A DNA stretch of 64,000 nucleotides from an uncultured Shewanella sp. (GTDB lineage: Bacteria > Pseudomonadota > Gammaproteobacteria > Enterobacterales > Shewanellaceae), in assembly GCA_947503555.1 (NCBI GenBank), contig CANNEE010000009.1, positions 62,001-126,000 on the forward strand, read 5' to 3'. A program made the translations under genes and the position numbers. The notes under the pieces are model-generated. The model was not told the origin of the DNA. It ran no database searches and saw only the letters and a program-made list of their open reading frames with translations. The first letter of the stretch is position 1. The number at the start of each line of letters is the position of its first letter. Below, one piece after another: positions 24,987 to 33,596 of this stretch.

Positions 24987-26588
24987 ATGAAAAGGATTCA
25001 AATATATAAAAATGCGCTAGTTTATACATCCCTCTTTCTGGCCATCATACTTTTTATCATGGTTTCGCTACTGCTTCCTCTTAATTCAGACATAGGCTGG
25101 TTATATCATGCAACACAACAGTGGCTAGAGGGAAAAACTCTTTATTTAAACATATATGAAATTAACCCTCCGATGATTTTTTTCATCATGTCACCCGCAG
25201 TGCTATTCGAATCAGTTTTTAATTTAAATAGCATTCTTACAATCAAACTCTATTTCTCCGCTATTATTTTAGTCCCCTTTTTGCTGTTTTTAAAAGAAAT
25301 AAAACCTATCATACCACTTTGGCTCTACAACAATGCTGTAATCACATCTAGCTTTATCATCATTTTCATTACCCCCTACTATGACTTCTCTCAAAGAGAT
25401 CATCTATCTATTACTTTTCTACTACCTTACGTCATTGCAAGATATAAAGAAGTTACGACAAAAGAAAGTAACCTCAATGTAACAGCGGGTATTTTCGCAG
25501 GACTATCAATATGTATAAAACCTTACTTTATCCCACTAATATTATTGATTGAGGCATGGGCAACTTTAAAAACAAGAACATTAAAAATTTCACTAACATT
25601 TGTCTCATCATTATTAACAGCAACAGCATTCTTCTTTATCATAATTATATTATTCCCCCATTATATAGATAACATAGTCCCTCTCGCAATACAGACATAC
25701 TGGGCATACGGCAATCCACTATCCAGCTTCCCAATAGCCTCATATTTAGCTTTCAACCTGCTCATTTATGCAGCCATCTTTCATTTAAAAAATAAGAAGA
25801 CAAAAGAGTTCACATTATACCTAAACTTGATAGCATCAATTTCACTGTTAAGCTTCATTTTTCAATCCCATTATAACTATCAGCTTGTCCCTTTTAAGAT
25901 CATGACCTTATTAAGTGCAACGATCGTCATTCCAAGTTATTTTCAAGCAAACGAAAAGTTATCATGGATTAACAAAGCTTTTTTTATTGCGATACTCGGC
26001 TTGCTATCTACCGCTGTCATTAACAATTACATTAACAACAAACAACACCCACTAAGGATTAAAGTAACAACTAGTCAAGAAAATATAGCCTTAACAAAAA
26101 TTAAGAAGCTGACAGATGCCAAGTCATATATAGATAATAGGTTTCACAATCAAAACATCTATGTGTTATCTTCTAATGTTTGGCCATCAAGTTTCATAAC
26201 TCATTATACAGCTGCCAATTGGATATCAGGTTTCCCCACCCTCTGGCCACTTCCCGCGTTATTTACCATAGAACTCGACCCTAAAAGCTCAAGAAAGCAA
26301 AAAATTGAAGCTCAGCAGATAAAGTCAAAAATATTGTCCATCATAGTTTCAGAAATAAATCTCAATATGCCTAAAGCCATTTTAGTCGAGTCCAGCAAGA
26401 GTCTAAGTTACTACCCAGCAGGGTTCACTTACCACTCAATGATTGACAACACACCGGATCTTAAGGCGATATTTGAGCACTATACTAAGCAAAAAAACAC
26501 TATAAACATCAATCTAAACAATAATAAGCAATATGACGTCTATATTAGAAATGACACCGCAAAAAATAAATTTATTCTAAAGGACTAA
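24987..26588 (+). CDS. GT-C type membrane glycosyltransferase (GtrC-like)
   Basis: A protein of 533 residues with about ten membrane helices in the first 345 residues, then a soluble periplasmic C-terminal domain. After the first helix, the loop NSDIGWLYHATQQWLEGKTLY and the EINPP sequence resemble the catalytic-loop layout of lipid-linked GT-C (GT39/GT83-like) enzymes. These use polyprenyl-phosphate sugars on the periplasmic side to modify glycans or lipid A. It is the first gene of a four-gene A+T-rich operon with GtrB-like, methyltransferase and GtrA-like genes. In serotype-converting gtr operons this position is the acceptor-specific transferase. The family assignment is by topology and short motifs; the sugar and acceptor are unknown. 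Confidence 0.75.
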   Translation: MKRIQIYKNALVYTSLFLAIILFIMVSLLLPLNSDIGWLYHATQQWLEGKTLYLNIYEINPPMIFFIMSPAVLFESVFNLNSILTIKLYFSAIILVPFLLFLKEIKPIIPLWLYNNAVITSSFIIIFITPYYDFSQRDHLSITFLLPYVIARYKEVTTKESNLNVTAGIFAGLSICIKPYFIPLILLIEAWATLKTRTLKISLTFVSSLLTATAFFFIIIILFPHYIDNIVPLAIQTYWAYGNPLSSFPIASYLAFNLLIYAAIFHLKNKKTKEFTLYLNLIASISLLSFIFQSHYNYQLVPFKIMTLLSATIVIPSYFQANEKLSWINKAFFIAILGLLSTAVINNYINNKQHPLRIKVTTSQENIALTKIKKLTDAKSYIDNRFHNQNIYVLSSNVWPSSFITHYTAANWISGFPTLWPLPALFTIELDPKSSRKQKIEAQQIKSKILSIIVSEINLNMPKAILVESSKSLSYYPAGFTYHSMIDNTPDLKAIFEHYTKQKNTININLNNNKQYDVYIRNDTAKNKFILKD

Positions 26589-26590
26589 AA

Positions 26591-27505
26591 ATGATATCCA
26601 TTGTTTGCGCTATGTATAATGAAGAGCAAGCCATTGAAGACTTTATAAGCCAAATCAACTCGGTATTAACGTCAATAGATGAAGAGTACGAAATAGTTTG
26701 CGTTGATGACGGCAGTCAAGATAATACACTACAGGGTCTGTTAAGCCAAAAACAGCATTGTCATAACTTACGAATCATTAGCCTGTCTAGAAATTTCGGT
26801 AAGGAAGCCGCTATCACTGCAGGAATCAGCAAATCGATTGGAAATTGTGTTATTCCAATCGATGCCGATCTCCAGGATCCCCCGGAGCTTATTCCTATTA
26901 TGATCAAAAACTGGCGCCAAGGATTTGATGTGGTGTTAGCAAAACGAGTGGACAGAGCTAGTGATAGCCTAATCAAAAGAGTAACTGCCAGTGCTTTCTA
27001 CAAGATCTATAATCTACTCTCACCCAATTCCATTCCATGTAACGTTGGCGATTTTAGATTAATGGATCGCAAAGTTGTCGACGCCATATTGTCATTACCA
27101 GAAAGGCAGCGCTGCATGAAAGGTATTTTTTCCTGGGTTGGATTCAATACTACAACAGTAAATTACAAACGTGACAAGCGAACAGCAGGAGAATCTAAAT
27201 TTAGATATCGACAATTGTGGGGTCTAGCAGTCGAATCAATAACAAGCTTTAGTTCTATTCCACTTAAAGTATGGACATATATTGGCGGTTTTACTGCAAT
27301 CACAGCTATGAGCTATGGGCTCTTTATCCTTGTTAAAACCTTATTTTGGGGCATTGAAGTGCCAGGTTATGCATCACTCATAGTAATTATTCTTTTTCTA
27401 GGAGGTATTCAATTAATTGGGATAGGTATTCTTGGGGAATATATCGCCCGTATTTATATCGAAACCAAGTCCAGACCCTTATATATCATAGATAAAGAGT
27501 TATAG
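26591..27505 (+). CDS. GtrB/YfdH-like polyprenyl-phosphate glycosyltransferase (GT2)
   Basis: A protein of 304 residues with a cytoplasmic GT-A domain (EIVCVDDGSQDNT near 36-48, DADLQDPPE near 94-102, QRCMKGIFSWVGF near 175) and two C-terminal membrane helices (about 228-250 and 261-285). It should move a sugar from a nucleotide donor to undecaprenyl phosphate. It starts 2 bp after the stop of the GT-C gene and 4 bp before the methyltransferase gene, so the operon is tightly packed. Confidence 0.92.
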   Translation: MISIVCAMYNEEQAIEDFISQINSVLTSIDEEYEIVCVDDGSQDNTLQGLLSQKQHCHNLRIISLSRNFGKEAAITAGISKSIGNCVIPIDADLQDPPELIPIMIKNWRQGFDVVLAKRVDRASDSLIKRVTASAFYKIYNLLSPNSIPCNVGDFRLMDRKVVDAILSLPERQRCMKGIFSWVGFNTTTVNYKRDKRTAGESKFRYRQLWGLAVESITSFSSIPLKVWTYIGGFTAITAMSYGLFILVKTLFWGIEVPGYASLIVIILFLGGIQLIGIGILGEYIARIYIETKSRPLYIIDKEL

Positions 27506-27509
27506 TATT

Positions 27510-28238
27510 ATGGATAATGAAACTTTCAGTAATATGTCCCACCAACAAGAGTATCATTGGTGGTTTAGAGCAAGGAAAGCGATTTTAAAAAATAAAATTA
27601 GCCAGCTAGATTTAGCCCCCAAAAGCAAAATATTAGAAATTGGCTGTGGCACAGGTGCAAACCTAAGTATGTTAAGCCATTTCGGTGATACCTACGCATT
27701 AGACAAAAGCGAGTATGCTCTCAATATCGCTAAGGCAAATAACAAGGGGTGCTTCATCAAAGGTGAACTTCCAAGTAAATTGAATATATCAAATCAAAAA
27801 TTTGATCTGATATGCATATTTGATGTGCTTGAGCATATAAAAGAAGATACTGAGTCATTAAGTGCTATATCAAAGCACTTAAAGAGCGATGGAAAAATCA
27901 TTATTACAGTACCCTCTATTCCGTTACTCTTTGGACCACACGATATCAAACTACACCACTTCAGGCGCTATACTAAAACCGAATTAAAAAATAAACTTGA
28001 GATGTCAGGATTAAAAATTGATTACCTGTCACACTTTAACTTCACCCTGCTCCCAATTGCCGTTATCGCTAGGCTAATTGACCTGTTTAGGAGCAAAAGC
28101 TCATCACTAGATAACATGCCAAGCCCAAGAGTAAACAATATTCTTTATAAAATATTTTCTGCCGAATCTATTGTATTGTCCCATCATACACTTCCTATTG
28201 GACTTTCACTATTATGTATTGCAAAACTAAAATATTAG
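27510..28238 (+). CDS. SAM-dependent methyltransferase of the glycan cluster
   Basis: A protein of 242 residues with a class I methyltransferase fold. Motif I is ILEIGCGTGANL (about 44-55), the acidic residue after strand 2 is in YALDKSE, and DLICIFDVLEHI (about 97-108) matches the post-motif block of Methyltransf_11/23 families. HHFRRYTKTEL after strand 5 is typical of glycan or lipid-linked methyltransferases. The substrate is unknown; its place between GtrB-like and GtrA-like genes suggests a glycan intermediate. The 3' end overlaps the next gene by 25 bases. Confidence 0.88.
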   Translation: MDNETFSNMSHQQEYHWWFRARKAILKNKISQLDLAPKSKILEIGCGTGANLSMLSHFGDTYALDKSEYALNIAKANNKGCFIKGELPSKLNISNQKFDLICIFDVLEHIKEDTESLSAISKHLKSDGKIIITVPSIPLLFGPHDIKLHHFRRYTKTELKNKLEMSGLKIDYLSHFNFTLLPIAVIARLIDLFRSKSSSLDNMPSPRVNNILYKIFSAESIVLSHHTLPIGLSLLCIAKLKY

Positions 28239-28594
28239 CCCAAATAGTGAAGTTTATCATCACAGGGAGCGTAGCAACCCTATGTCACTTCAGCCTTGCT
28301 ATGCTACTAACTGAATCACTTAATATAGGTATAGTGCCTGCAAATTTTGTCGCCATGACCATAGCATTTATTATCACTTATCTAGGCAATAACAAGTGGA
28401 GTTTTAACAGCAATTTAAACTTAGAAAACTTTTTAAAATCTATTCTACTTGTGTTAATCAACACATCGATTATTCTCGTTACCACAGAGTTGGCACTAAG
28501 CCATAACTTAACGAATTTATACACTAACTTGAGTATCTGTATATTCATAGGCATATTTAGTTTCATTATTCATAAAGCATGGATCTACAATTGA
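28214..28594 (+). CDS. GtrA-like membrane protein (putative polyprenyl-sugar flippase)
   Basis: A protein of 126 residues with four membrane helices; FIITGSVATLCHFSLAMLL, then NFVAMTIAFIITYLGNNKWSF, is the GtrA family signature (the NNKWSF/N-x-x-W-T-F loop). GtrA proteins are thought to move polyprenyl-linked sugars across the inner membrane. The ATG at 28214 overlaps the methyltransferase gene by 25 bases; a GTG near 28247 would avoid most of the overlap but cut little from the family domain. It ends 5 bp before the convergent phosphatase-superfamily gene, with no terminator between. Confidence 0.88.
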   Translation: MYCKTKILAQIVKFIITGSVATLCHFSLAMLLTESLNIGIVPANFVAMTIAFIITYLGNNKWSFNSNLNLENFLKSILLVLINTSIILVTTELALSHNLTNLYTNLSICIFIGIFSFIIHKAWIYN

Positions 28595-28599
28595 TATCA

Positions 28600-30591
28600 T
28601 TAGTGGCAAAAGCCATTGGGATCAAACCCCGAGTCACCTTGATAGTGGGCACACAGATGTTCTAACATCCCCGCCACCTCGCCTCTCAAAGGCGGCATCA
28701 CTAAATCCCAGCTCTCTTTGTTAATATCTATCAAAACGAGCTTGTCATAATCAGGCAGCATCACTAATTGCCAGTCTTTATAATAAATTGAGCGCTGTTT
28801 GCGGGCTAATAGGGAGTCATAAATATCTGTTTGTATCACAGCTCTACCGTCCTCTCTCACCTCAAAATAAGAGCCAGCCTCGGAAATCACTTTATTATCA
28901 TCAATAAAGCTGGCATTCACTGACTTCACAGGTAAAGAAGACTCAACATAAACAAAACGTTCCTTATCTACCTCACTATTATCACTAGGTAATGGCTTGC
29001 CATCATATTCTTCAAGCCCAACATCCAGATTTAATTGCTGGGCTATGGTTGGTGCGATATCGACAAGGGAAAAAACCCCTTCAACTTTCTGTCCCTTAGT
29101 AATGGATTGGCCATCTTTATATCTCGCAATTGACAAAACAACATGGGCTTGCTCTTGACTCATCACATTTGTGCCATGGCCCCATGCTGCCAAATTCAAT
29201 TTAGGCTCGCTGCCTTCTCCGCCATAGATAAGTCTATCCTTTTCTAGCATAAAGCCTTCTCCATGGTCCGATAAAAAAACTAAAATCGCATCTTCTAATA
29301 TTCCCTTTTGCTTTAGTTCTGCGATGAAATCTCCTATTTGGCTATCCAGCTTTTTTAACATTTTTTTGTACATATAGTGGTTATAGTTACCTGACCATTC
29401 ACTCTTATCTGGTTCGATAAAATCTCGGGACGTAAAGGGCCAATGTAGCTGACAATAATGAACACTTAAGAAGTTGGCATGCTCCATAGACAAAGCGTCA
29501 AGCACGGCCTGGTTAAACTCTTTGCCAGAATAGCCTTTACCATAGCCCCTGTTTAAATGCAGATAAGGAAAAAACGGTTTAGCCAATGGTGTCTTAAGCG
29601 TTAAATTTACCAGAGGGAAGTCAGCAAAACTTGAAATCAATCCATCGGCAGCACCTATTTTTGGCCCTAATGTTTGATTAAAACCATAGGTTTCATCTAT
29701 TTGATTAAACCTTCGCTCATCAATCGCATAACTCGTAAAATAGTTAAGCTCCTTTAACTTTTGTACCAAACTCAAAGGGCGTTCCACCCTCTCTGGCGCA
29801 GACAAGTTAAATCTGGCGTTATGATTTTTAGGGTAGTTACCCGTCAGTATGCTCATCCAAGCAACATAGGTTCTTCCTTGAGGTGTATAAACACGATCAT
29901 AGACGCGGGAACGGCTCATCAAGTCATCAATGACCGGGGTCAAGCCAGGCTTTATCTGATTATTTAGGTGATCGGGCCTTAATCCATCAACACCAATAAA
30001 AATGATATTTGTCCCCTTTCCTGAAAAATAGCTTGCCTTATCTTTAAGAAGCACACTATTACTGATAATCGCAACAATGATAGCTAACAATAATAAAGAG
30101 ATATGGATAACTCTTAGGCCTAATAGCAGCAGTACCGTTAATACTCCTGTCAGAGTCAATATTACGGCAGGTTCAACGAGCAGAGTATGACGGTAGTAGC
30201 CTAAAAGAGAAGTAGGAAAATAATAGGCATTAAGGGCTAAAACTAAGGTGACGTGCAAAAAGAAAATCACACTCCAGATCATAGTTCTGAGGTTATCATT
30301 CGTCGTCATGTTGAAATAGGGCAAGCATGATATCACTATCACAACTCCCCAAATAAAATGAATCAAGCCTAAAGAGAAAAAGAAGAACAGTAACTCTTGG
30401 ATAAGGCTGGCATTAACTAGATGACTACTGCCAATTCTGGTTGTATTCGCGGCTAAGTAAAATACCGAATGCTCTTGCAATAACTGGCGAAACACTACAA
30501 ATAACACCAACATTAGGAGTTGTAATGCCATTGTGCGCCAAAATATTCTTGCTATGCTGACAGTATTTTGAGCCTGAACATCTCTTTCCAT
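28600..30591 (-). CDS. Inner-membrane sulfatase/alkaline-phosphatase-superfamily enzyme (possible phosphoethanolamine-type transferase)
   Basis: A protein of 663 residues: about five membrane helices in the first 185 residues, then a periplasmic alkaline-phosphatase-superfamily domain. Metal-site motifs are IIFIGVDGLRPDH (about 197-209), the segment GRTYVAWMSILTGNYPKNHNAR and LSDHGEG (near 443-449). At the position where arylsulfatases have the formylglycine Cys/Ser, this protein has Thr (TYVAWMSILTG lines up with CxPSRAxLLTG). Threonine is the nucleophile in lipoteichoic-acid synthases and phosphoethanolamine transferases, so a transferase acting on glycan or lipid A is more likely than a sulfatase. 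That is inference. A small membrane protein gene lies 28 bp upstream; the glycan operon converges on it. Confidence 0.82.
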   Translation of the reverse strand: MERDVQAQNTVSIARIFWRTMALQLLMLVLFVVFRQLLQEHSVFYLAANTTRIGSSHLVNASLIQELLFFFFSLGLIHFIWGVVIVISCLPYFNMTTNDNLRTMIWSVIFFLHVTLVLALNAYYFPTSLLGYYRHTLLVEPAVILTLTGVLTVLLLLGLRVIHISLLLLAIIVAIISNSVLLKDKASYFSGKGTNIIFIGVDGLRPDHLNNQIKPGLTPVIDDLMSRSRVYDRVYTPQGRTYVAWMSILTGNYPKNHNARFNLSAPERVERPLSLVQKLKELNYFTSYAIDERRFNQIDETYGFNQTLGPKIGAADGLISSFADFPLVNLTLKTPLAKPFFPYLHLNRGYGKGYSGKEFNQAVLDALSMEHANFLSVHYCQLHWPFTSRDFIEPDKSEWSGNYNHYMYKKMLKKLDSQIGDFIAELKQKGILEDAILVFLSDHGEGFMLEKDRLIYGGEGSEPKLNLAAWGHGTNVMSQEQAHVVLSIARYKDGQSITKGQKVEGVFSLVDIAPTIAQQLNLDVGLEEYDGKPLPSDNSEVDKERFVYVESSLPVKSVNASFIDDNKVISEAGSYFEVREDGRAVIQTDIYDSLLARKQRSIYYKDWQLVMLPDYDKLVLIDINKESWDLVMPPLRGEVAGMLEHLCAHYQGDSGFDPNGFCH

Positions 30592-30619
30592 GTAAAATAG
30601 ATAACCTTAACTATCGTTA

Positions 30620-30871
30620 TTATTCGTGCTTATCTTTGATATGTAAATTAAAGGTTTCAAAATCATCAATGGCTACTTGACCGTTAGGTGACGATGGCCA
30701 ATCCCCCAAAATCAGATACCTCTCGGCAAGGCTTGAGCCAGAAGGATTATCTGTTTTAATCAATACTCTTTGCTTATACACCTGCCATGGCAAGGCTAGA
30801 TTAATCGCGAGTAAAAGTACTAGCACGCCCACCAATACCAAGTAAACCTTTCCCTCAACACTATTATTCAT
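30620..30871 (-). CDS. Small membrane protein upstream of the phosphatase-superfamily gene
   Basis: A protein of 83 residues starting at the ATG at 30871, preceded by GAGG at good spacing. It has one membrane helix (about 8-28, VYLVLVGVLVLLLAINLAL), and the rest is polar and probably periplasmic, ending in DFETFNLHIKDKHE. I do not recognise the family. It is 28 bp before the large enzyme gene on the same strand, suggesting an accessory subunit. Confidence 0.6.
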   Translation of the reverse strand: MNNSVEGKVYLVLVGVLVLLLAINLALPWQVYKQRVLIKTDNPSGSSLAERYLILGDWPSSPNGQVAIDDFETFNLHIKDKHE

Positions 30872-31058
30872 CAAGAACCTCAACAAGACTGATTGATAGA
30901 AGTATAGTCAAGCTAATTAAAATAAAAGGAAGTTTAAGAAAAAGACCTGAAAAACAACTCCATCTAAACTGGTTGAACAGACAATGATGTGCTAGTCGTT
31001 TAATAACGATAAAAAAATACTTAAGTCGTATGCGAACAAAGCGAAATAAATCAAACAT
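30864..31058 (-). CDS. Possible very small membrane protein
   Basis: An open frame of 64 codons from an ATG at 31058. It is basic in its first half (FRFVRIRLKYFFIVIKRL), with one hydrophobic helix near the end (LPFILISLTILLSISLVEVL). Its stop overlaps the start of the 83-residue gene (ATGAATAA), the usual sign of translational coupling. Against it, the 5' end lies across the start of the L,D-transpeptidase gene on the other strand, and there is no clear ribosome binding site. Could be chance. Confidence 0.3.
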   Translation of the reverse strand: MFDLFRFVRIRLKYFFIVIKRLAHHCLFNQFRWSCFSGLFLKLPFILISLTILLSISLVEVLDE

Positions 31059-32466
31059 CTTCAATGCGCTACTCTTGAAGCTGCTGCCATTGAGCTTAGT
31101 AATAGCCAATGTCGCCTATGGCACGAGTTCAGCACAGCTCCCGATAAACACAACTTTCGACTCTATTGAGCATATCTACCATCAAACGTACACTGAACAG
31201 ATTTGGTATGACAAGGCCGAATTGAGCAGCTCGGGAAAGCTGCTAAAAGATCTAGCTATAGACCTCAATTTCATCAGAGCAGAAGAGATAACTCAGTCCG
31301 ACAATCATGATTGGCAATTGACACGGGCCTTACTCGAAATAATTGCATTACTGCCATCCGAAAGTAAAAGCCAATCGGTTATTGATTTTGTTAATGCAGT
31401 AAACGCTAATAACTTAGAAGATTACCTCACTCGCTTAATTCCAAAACATATTCTATTTAAGCGTTACCGCCGGCAAATTAACCACCTTCAAGCCCAACAT
31501 GAAGTTGACTGGCCAAAAGTTAAAGCCGTCAACATAGAGCTTGGGCAGCGTTCACCAGAAATAATCAAGCTGAGGCAGCGTTTAATTCATAGTGGCGACC
31601 TTATACCTTCTCAACTATCTCTCTATCGACAGTCAATACTCGATCCTAGCGTCACCATGGCATTGAAATCCTATCAGAAGCGTAACGACCTGCTCCCATC
31701 AGGCATACTAGATACATCTACAGCTGAGATATTAAATCGCTCACTAGCATCACAAATTAATACTCTTAGCCTGAGTTTAAGAAAGATATTTAAGCTTCCT
31801 AAGACATTACCCAATCGATTTATATGGATCAATATACCCAGTTATCGACTCACACTATTTGAAAATCAAATACCAAAACTTTCCATGAAGGTGATAGTGG
31901 GCAAACAATCGACTCCAACCCCAGAGTTAACAACCAAGCTGCCGAGCTTCACCATCAACCCTCATTGGCGACCACCCGCTAGCATTATTCGCTCTGAGCT
32001 CATTGCTCACCATAAATCAGATCCAAACTATCTAAGTCTAAGGGGGTTTTTCGCACAGTCAGTCAATGGAGAACAAGTCAGTTTGGCTAACCTTTCAACT
32101 GATGAATTATCGTCACTTTTGAAAAGTCATCGTCTTATTCAAAAGCCGGGGAAGTCTAACGCACTGGGCAAATATCGCTTCAATATTATTAATAGTGATG
32201 CTATTTATCTCCACGACACCCCAGCTAAGAACCTGTTTTACAAAAATAATCGAGCACTGAGCCATGGCTGTATTAGATTAGAGAAACCTGCATTATTGGC
32301 AAACTATCTACTAGGGGAAAATCATCAAAAAATCGAAAAACTTAATCACTCACTAGAATCAGAGAAAAGTCACCGCTTTAATTTAGCTCAGCCCATTGAT
32401 GTATATATAACCGACTATACTTCCATAGCGAAAGACAAGGCTTCGTCCTTGGCACAAGTGAAGTAA
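31030..32466 (+). CDS. L,D-transpeptidase (YcbB/LdtD-like)
   Basis: A protein of 478 residues with an N-terminal signal peptide (about 1-30, ending ANVAYG), an N-terminal helical domain, a peptidoglycan-binding domain (LDPSVTMALKSYQKRNDLLPSGILDTSTAE near 206-235), and a YkuD catalytic domain from about 262. The active site is SHGCIRLE, with catalytic Cys near residue 414 and a conserved His upstream in YLHDT. Such enzymes make 3-3 cross-links in peptidoglycan or attach lipoproteins to it. It stands alone, divergent from the small membrane protein genes. Confidence 0.9.
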   Translation: MRTKRNKSNIFNALLLKLLPLSLVIANVAYGTSSAQLPINTTFDSIEHIYHQTYTEQIWYDKAELSSSGKLLKDLAIDLNFIRAEEITQSDNHDWQLTRALLEIIALLPSESKSQSVIDFVNAVNANNLEDYLTRLIPKHILFKRYRRQINHLQAQHEVDWPKVKAVNIELGQRSPEIIKLRQRLIHSGDLIPSQLSLYRQSILDPSVTMALKSYQKRNDLLPSGILDTSTAEILNRSLASQINTLSLSLRKIFKLPKTLPNRFIWINIPSYRLTLFENQIPKLSMKVIVGKQSTPTPELTTKLPSFTINPHWRPPASIIRSELIAHHKSDPNYLSLRGFFAQSVNGEQVSLANLSTDELSSLLKSHRLIQKPGKSNALGKYRFNIINSDAIYLHDTPAKNLFYKNNRALSHGCIRLEKPALLANYLLGENHQKIEKLNHSLESEKSHRFNLAQPIDVYITDYTSIAKDKASSLAQVK

Positions 32467-32499
32467 TACGCCATTTTTCAATAAAAGGGATTAGCAAGT

Positions 32500-32925
32500 A
32501 TGGCGAATAAAATTAAGCACACTAAGGAACAACTCATTGCCCTTCTACGAAAGGAAACCAAAGGGCGTATGAAGTTAAAGCTACTCGCCTTACTTCACTT
32601 CCACGAAGGAAAATCACGCTATCAAATTGCTGATTATCTTAAAGTTAGCCGAGCGAGTGTAAACGCTTGGATAAGCGCCTATCTATCATCTGGTTTAGAG
32701 GGATTACAAGAAAGGAAGCATACTGGTCGGCCACCTAGCCTCTCAAAGTCCCAGTTTCAACAGGTATCAAATTATATAGAAAGAAGCCTGATTGAGCCCA
32801 ACAACCTCATTAAGGCAAAGCAGGTACAAGACTATATATCGACCTCATTTGGCGTGAAATACGAAATATCAAATATTTACAAGATCATACGAAAACTCAG
32901 TCACAGTTCCAAATCACCAGTTTAA
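32500..32925 (+). CDS. Stand-alone HTH protein related to IS630-type transposase N-termini
   Basis: A protein of 141 residues. Residues 22-70 form a homeodomain-like HTH (LLALLHFHEGKSRYQIADYL, then VSRASVNAWISAYLSSGLEGLQ). Next come the GRPPSLS linker and a second winged-helix-like region (about 85-135: QVQDYISTSFGVKYEISNIYKII). This is the DNA-binding half of IS630-family transposases without the DDE catalytic half. The frame is intact with a normal stop, and no transposase remains follow, so it may be a domesticated regulator rather than a fragment. It lies 34 bp after the L,D-transpeptidase gene and directly upstream of the Tad pilus locus, which it might regulate. The role is inferred. 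Confidence 0.7.
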   Translation: MANKIKHTKEQLIALLRKETKGRMKLKLLALLHFHEGKSRYQIADYLKVSRASVNAWISAYLSSGLEGLQERKHTGRPPSLSKSQFQQVSNYIERSLIEPNNLIKAKQVQDYISTSFGVKYEISNIYKIIRKLSHSSKSPV

Positions 32926-33332
32926 ATTCTGCAATAAAACTAAAATAATTCAACGAATTAAAAAGAAAACTTTGGTTTTTTCATTATCTTCATTTTAGAC
33001 ATATTTTTGATTAATTAATTGATCTGATACATACAAAAAATTAACAAACCAATCTATTACTCTAGGTAAAGCTGCTAAAGCTTTTAACTACATAATATTT
33101 ATGGTTTATCAAAGAAGACGTAGAGGCTTCACTACCACGACGACACGATTAAACTGTACTTTCATCCAGATCAAAAATTTATTCTACATGGTGAGTGTTA
33201 AATAGCTTTGCTACCTTTTAATTAGCCTTAGCGTTCAATTTTAGTGAGGGCTAATCTACATCAGGATACATGAAAGGCCTTCACAGGCTAGCTTGTTACC
33301 AAGGATATAGGGGCATAAACGGAGGCAAAACT
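32926..33332 (+). other. Gene-free region before flp
   Basis: About 400 bp, strongly A+T-rich in its first 150 bp (for example TTGATTAATTAATTGATC near 33008). It should hold the flp promoter, but I could not identify convincing -35/-10 or sigma-54 elements. An in-frame upstream start at 33270 would add 21 residues to Flp with no family support. Confidence 0.5.
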
Positions 33333-33539
33333 ATGAACCTTAAACTTATTATTAAACAGCTCATTGAGGACGAAAGTGGACTGACAGCCGTTGAGTACGC
33401 AATTGCAGGTGGACTCGTTGTTGGCGGCATGATTGCTGCTTTTAATATTCTCGGGGAAAACGCCACAGATAAAATTGAATGCTTAGCATCCGCTGTAAAT
33501 GGCAATAGTGCAGATTGTACGACAACCACATCTGGTTAA
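33333..33539 (+). CDS. flp: Flp/Fap-type prepilin (major Tad pilin)
   Basis: A prepilin of 68 residues starting at the ATG at 33333, which has an excellent GGAGG eight bases upstream. A short basic leader (MNLKLIIKQLIEDESG) is followed by the prepilin peptidase site G/LTAVEY, with Glu at +5 and Tyr at +6 as in Flp pilins, then a hydrophobic helix (AIAGGLVVGGMIAAF). The mature pilin is about 52 residues, with two Cys in the C-terminal part. It is the first gene of the Tad locus, separated from the rest by a strong stem-loop. Confidence 0.93.
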   Translation: MNLKLIIKQLIEDESGLTAVEYAIAGGLVVGGMIAAFNILGENATDKIECLASAVNGNSADCTTTTSG

Positions 33540-33554
33540 TATCGCTAAAATTAA

Positions 33555-33576
33555 GAGCCCACACGAAAGTGGGCTC
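33555..33576 (+). terminator. Strong stem-loop between flp and tadV (partial terminator or mRNA stabiliser)
   Basis: GAGCCCAC, 6-base loop ACGAAA, GTGGGCTC: a perfect, G+C-rich 8-bp stem right after flp. No T-run follows, so full termination is unlikely. It is well placed to protect the flp message or attenuate read-through, giving much more pilin than assembly proteins. Confidence 0.6.
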
Positions 33577-33596
33577 AAGATGTCAGGGATTTCAAT

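Noticed and set aside
32500-32925. A complete insertion sequence
   Set aside because: No DDE catalytic region, no terminal inverted repeats and no target duplication seen around the gene.
33270-33332. Longer Flp with 21 extra N-terminal residues
   Set aside because: The ATG at 33333 has an ideal Shine-Dalgarno and gives a normal Flp leader; the extension would destroy the leader.
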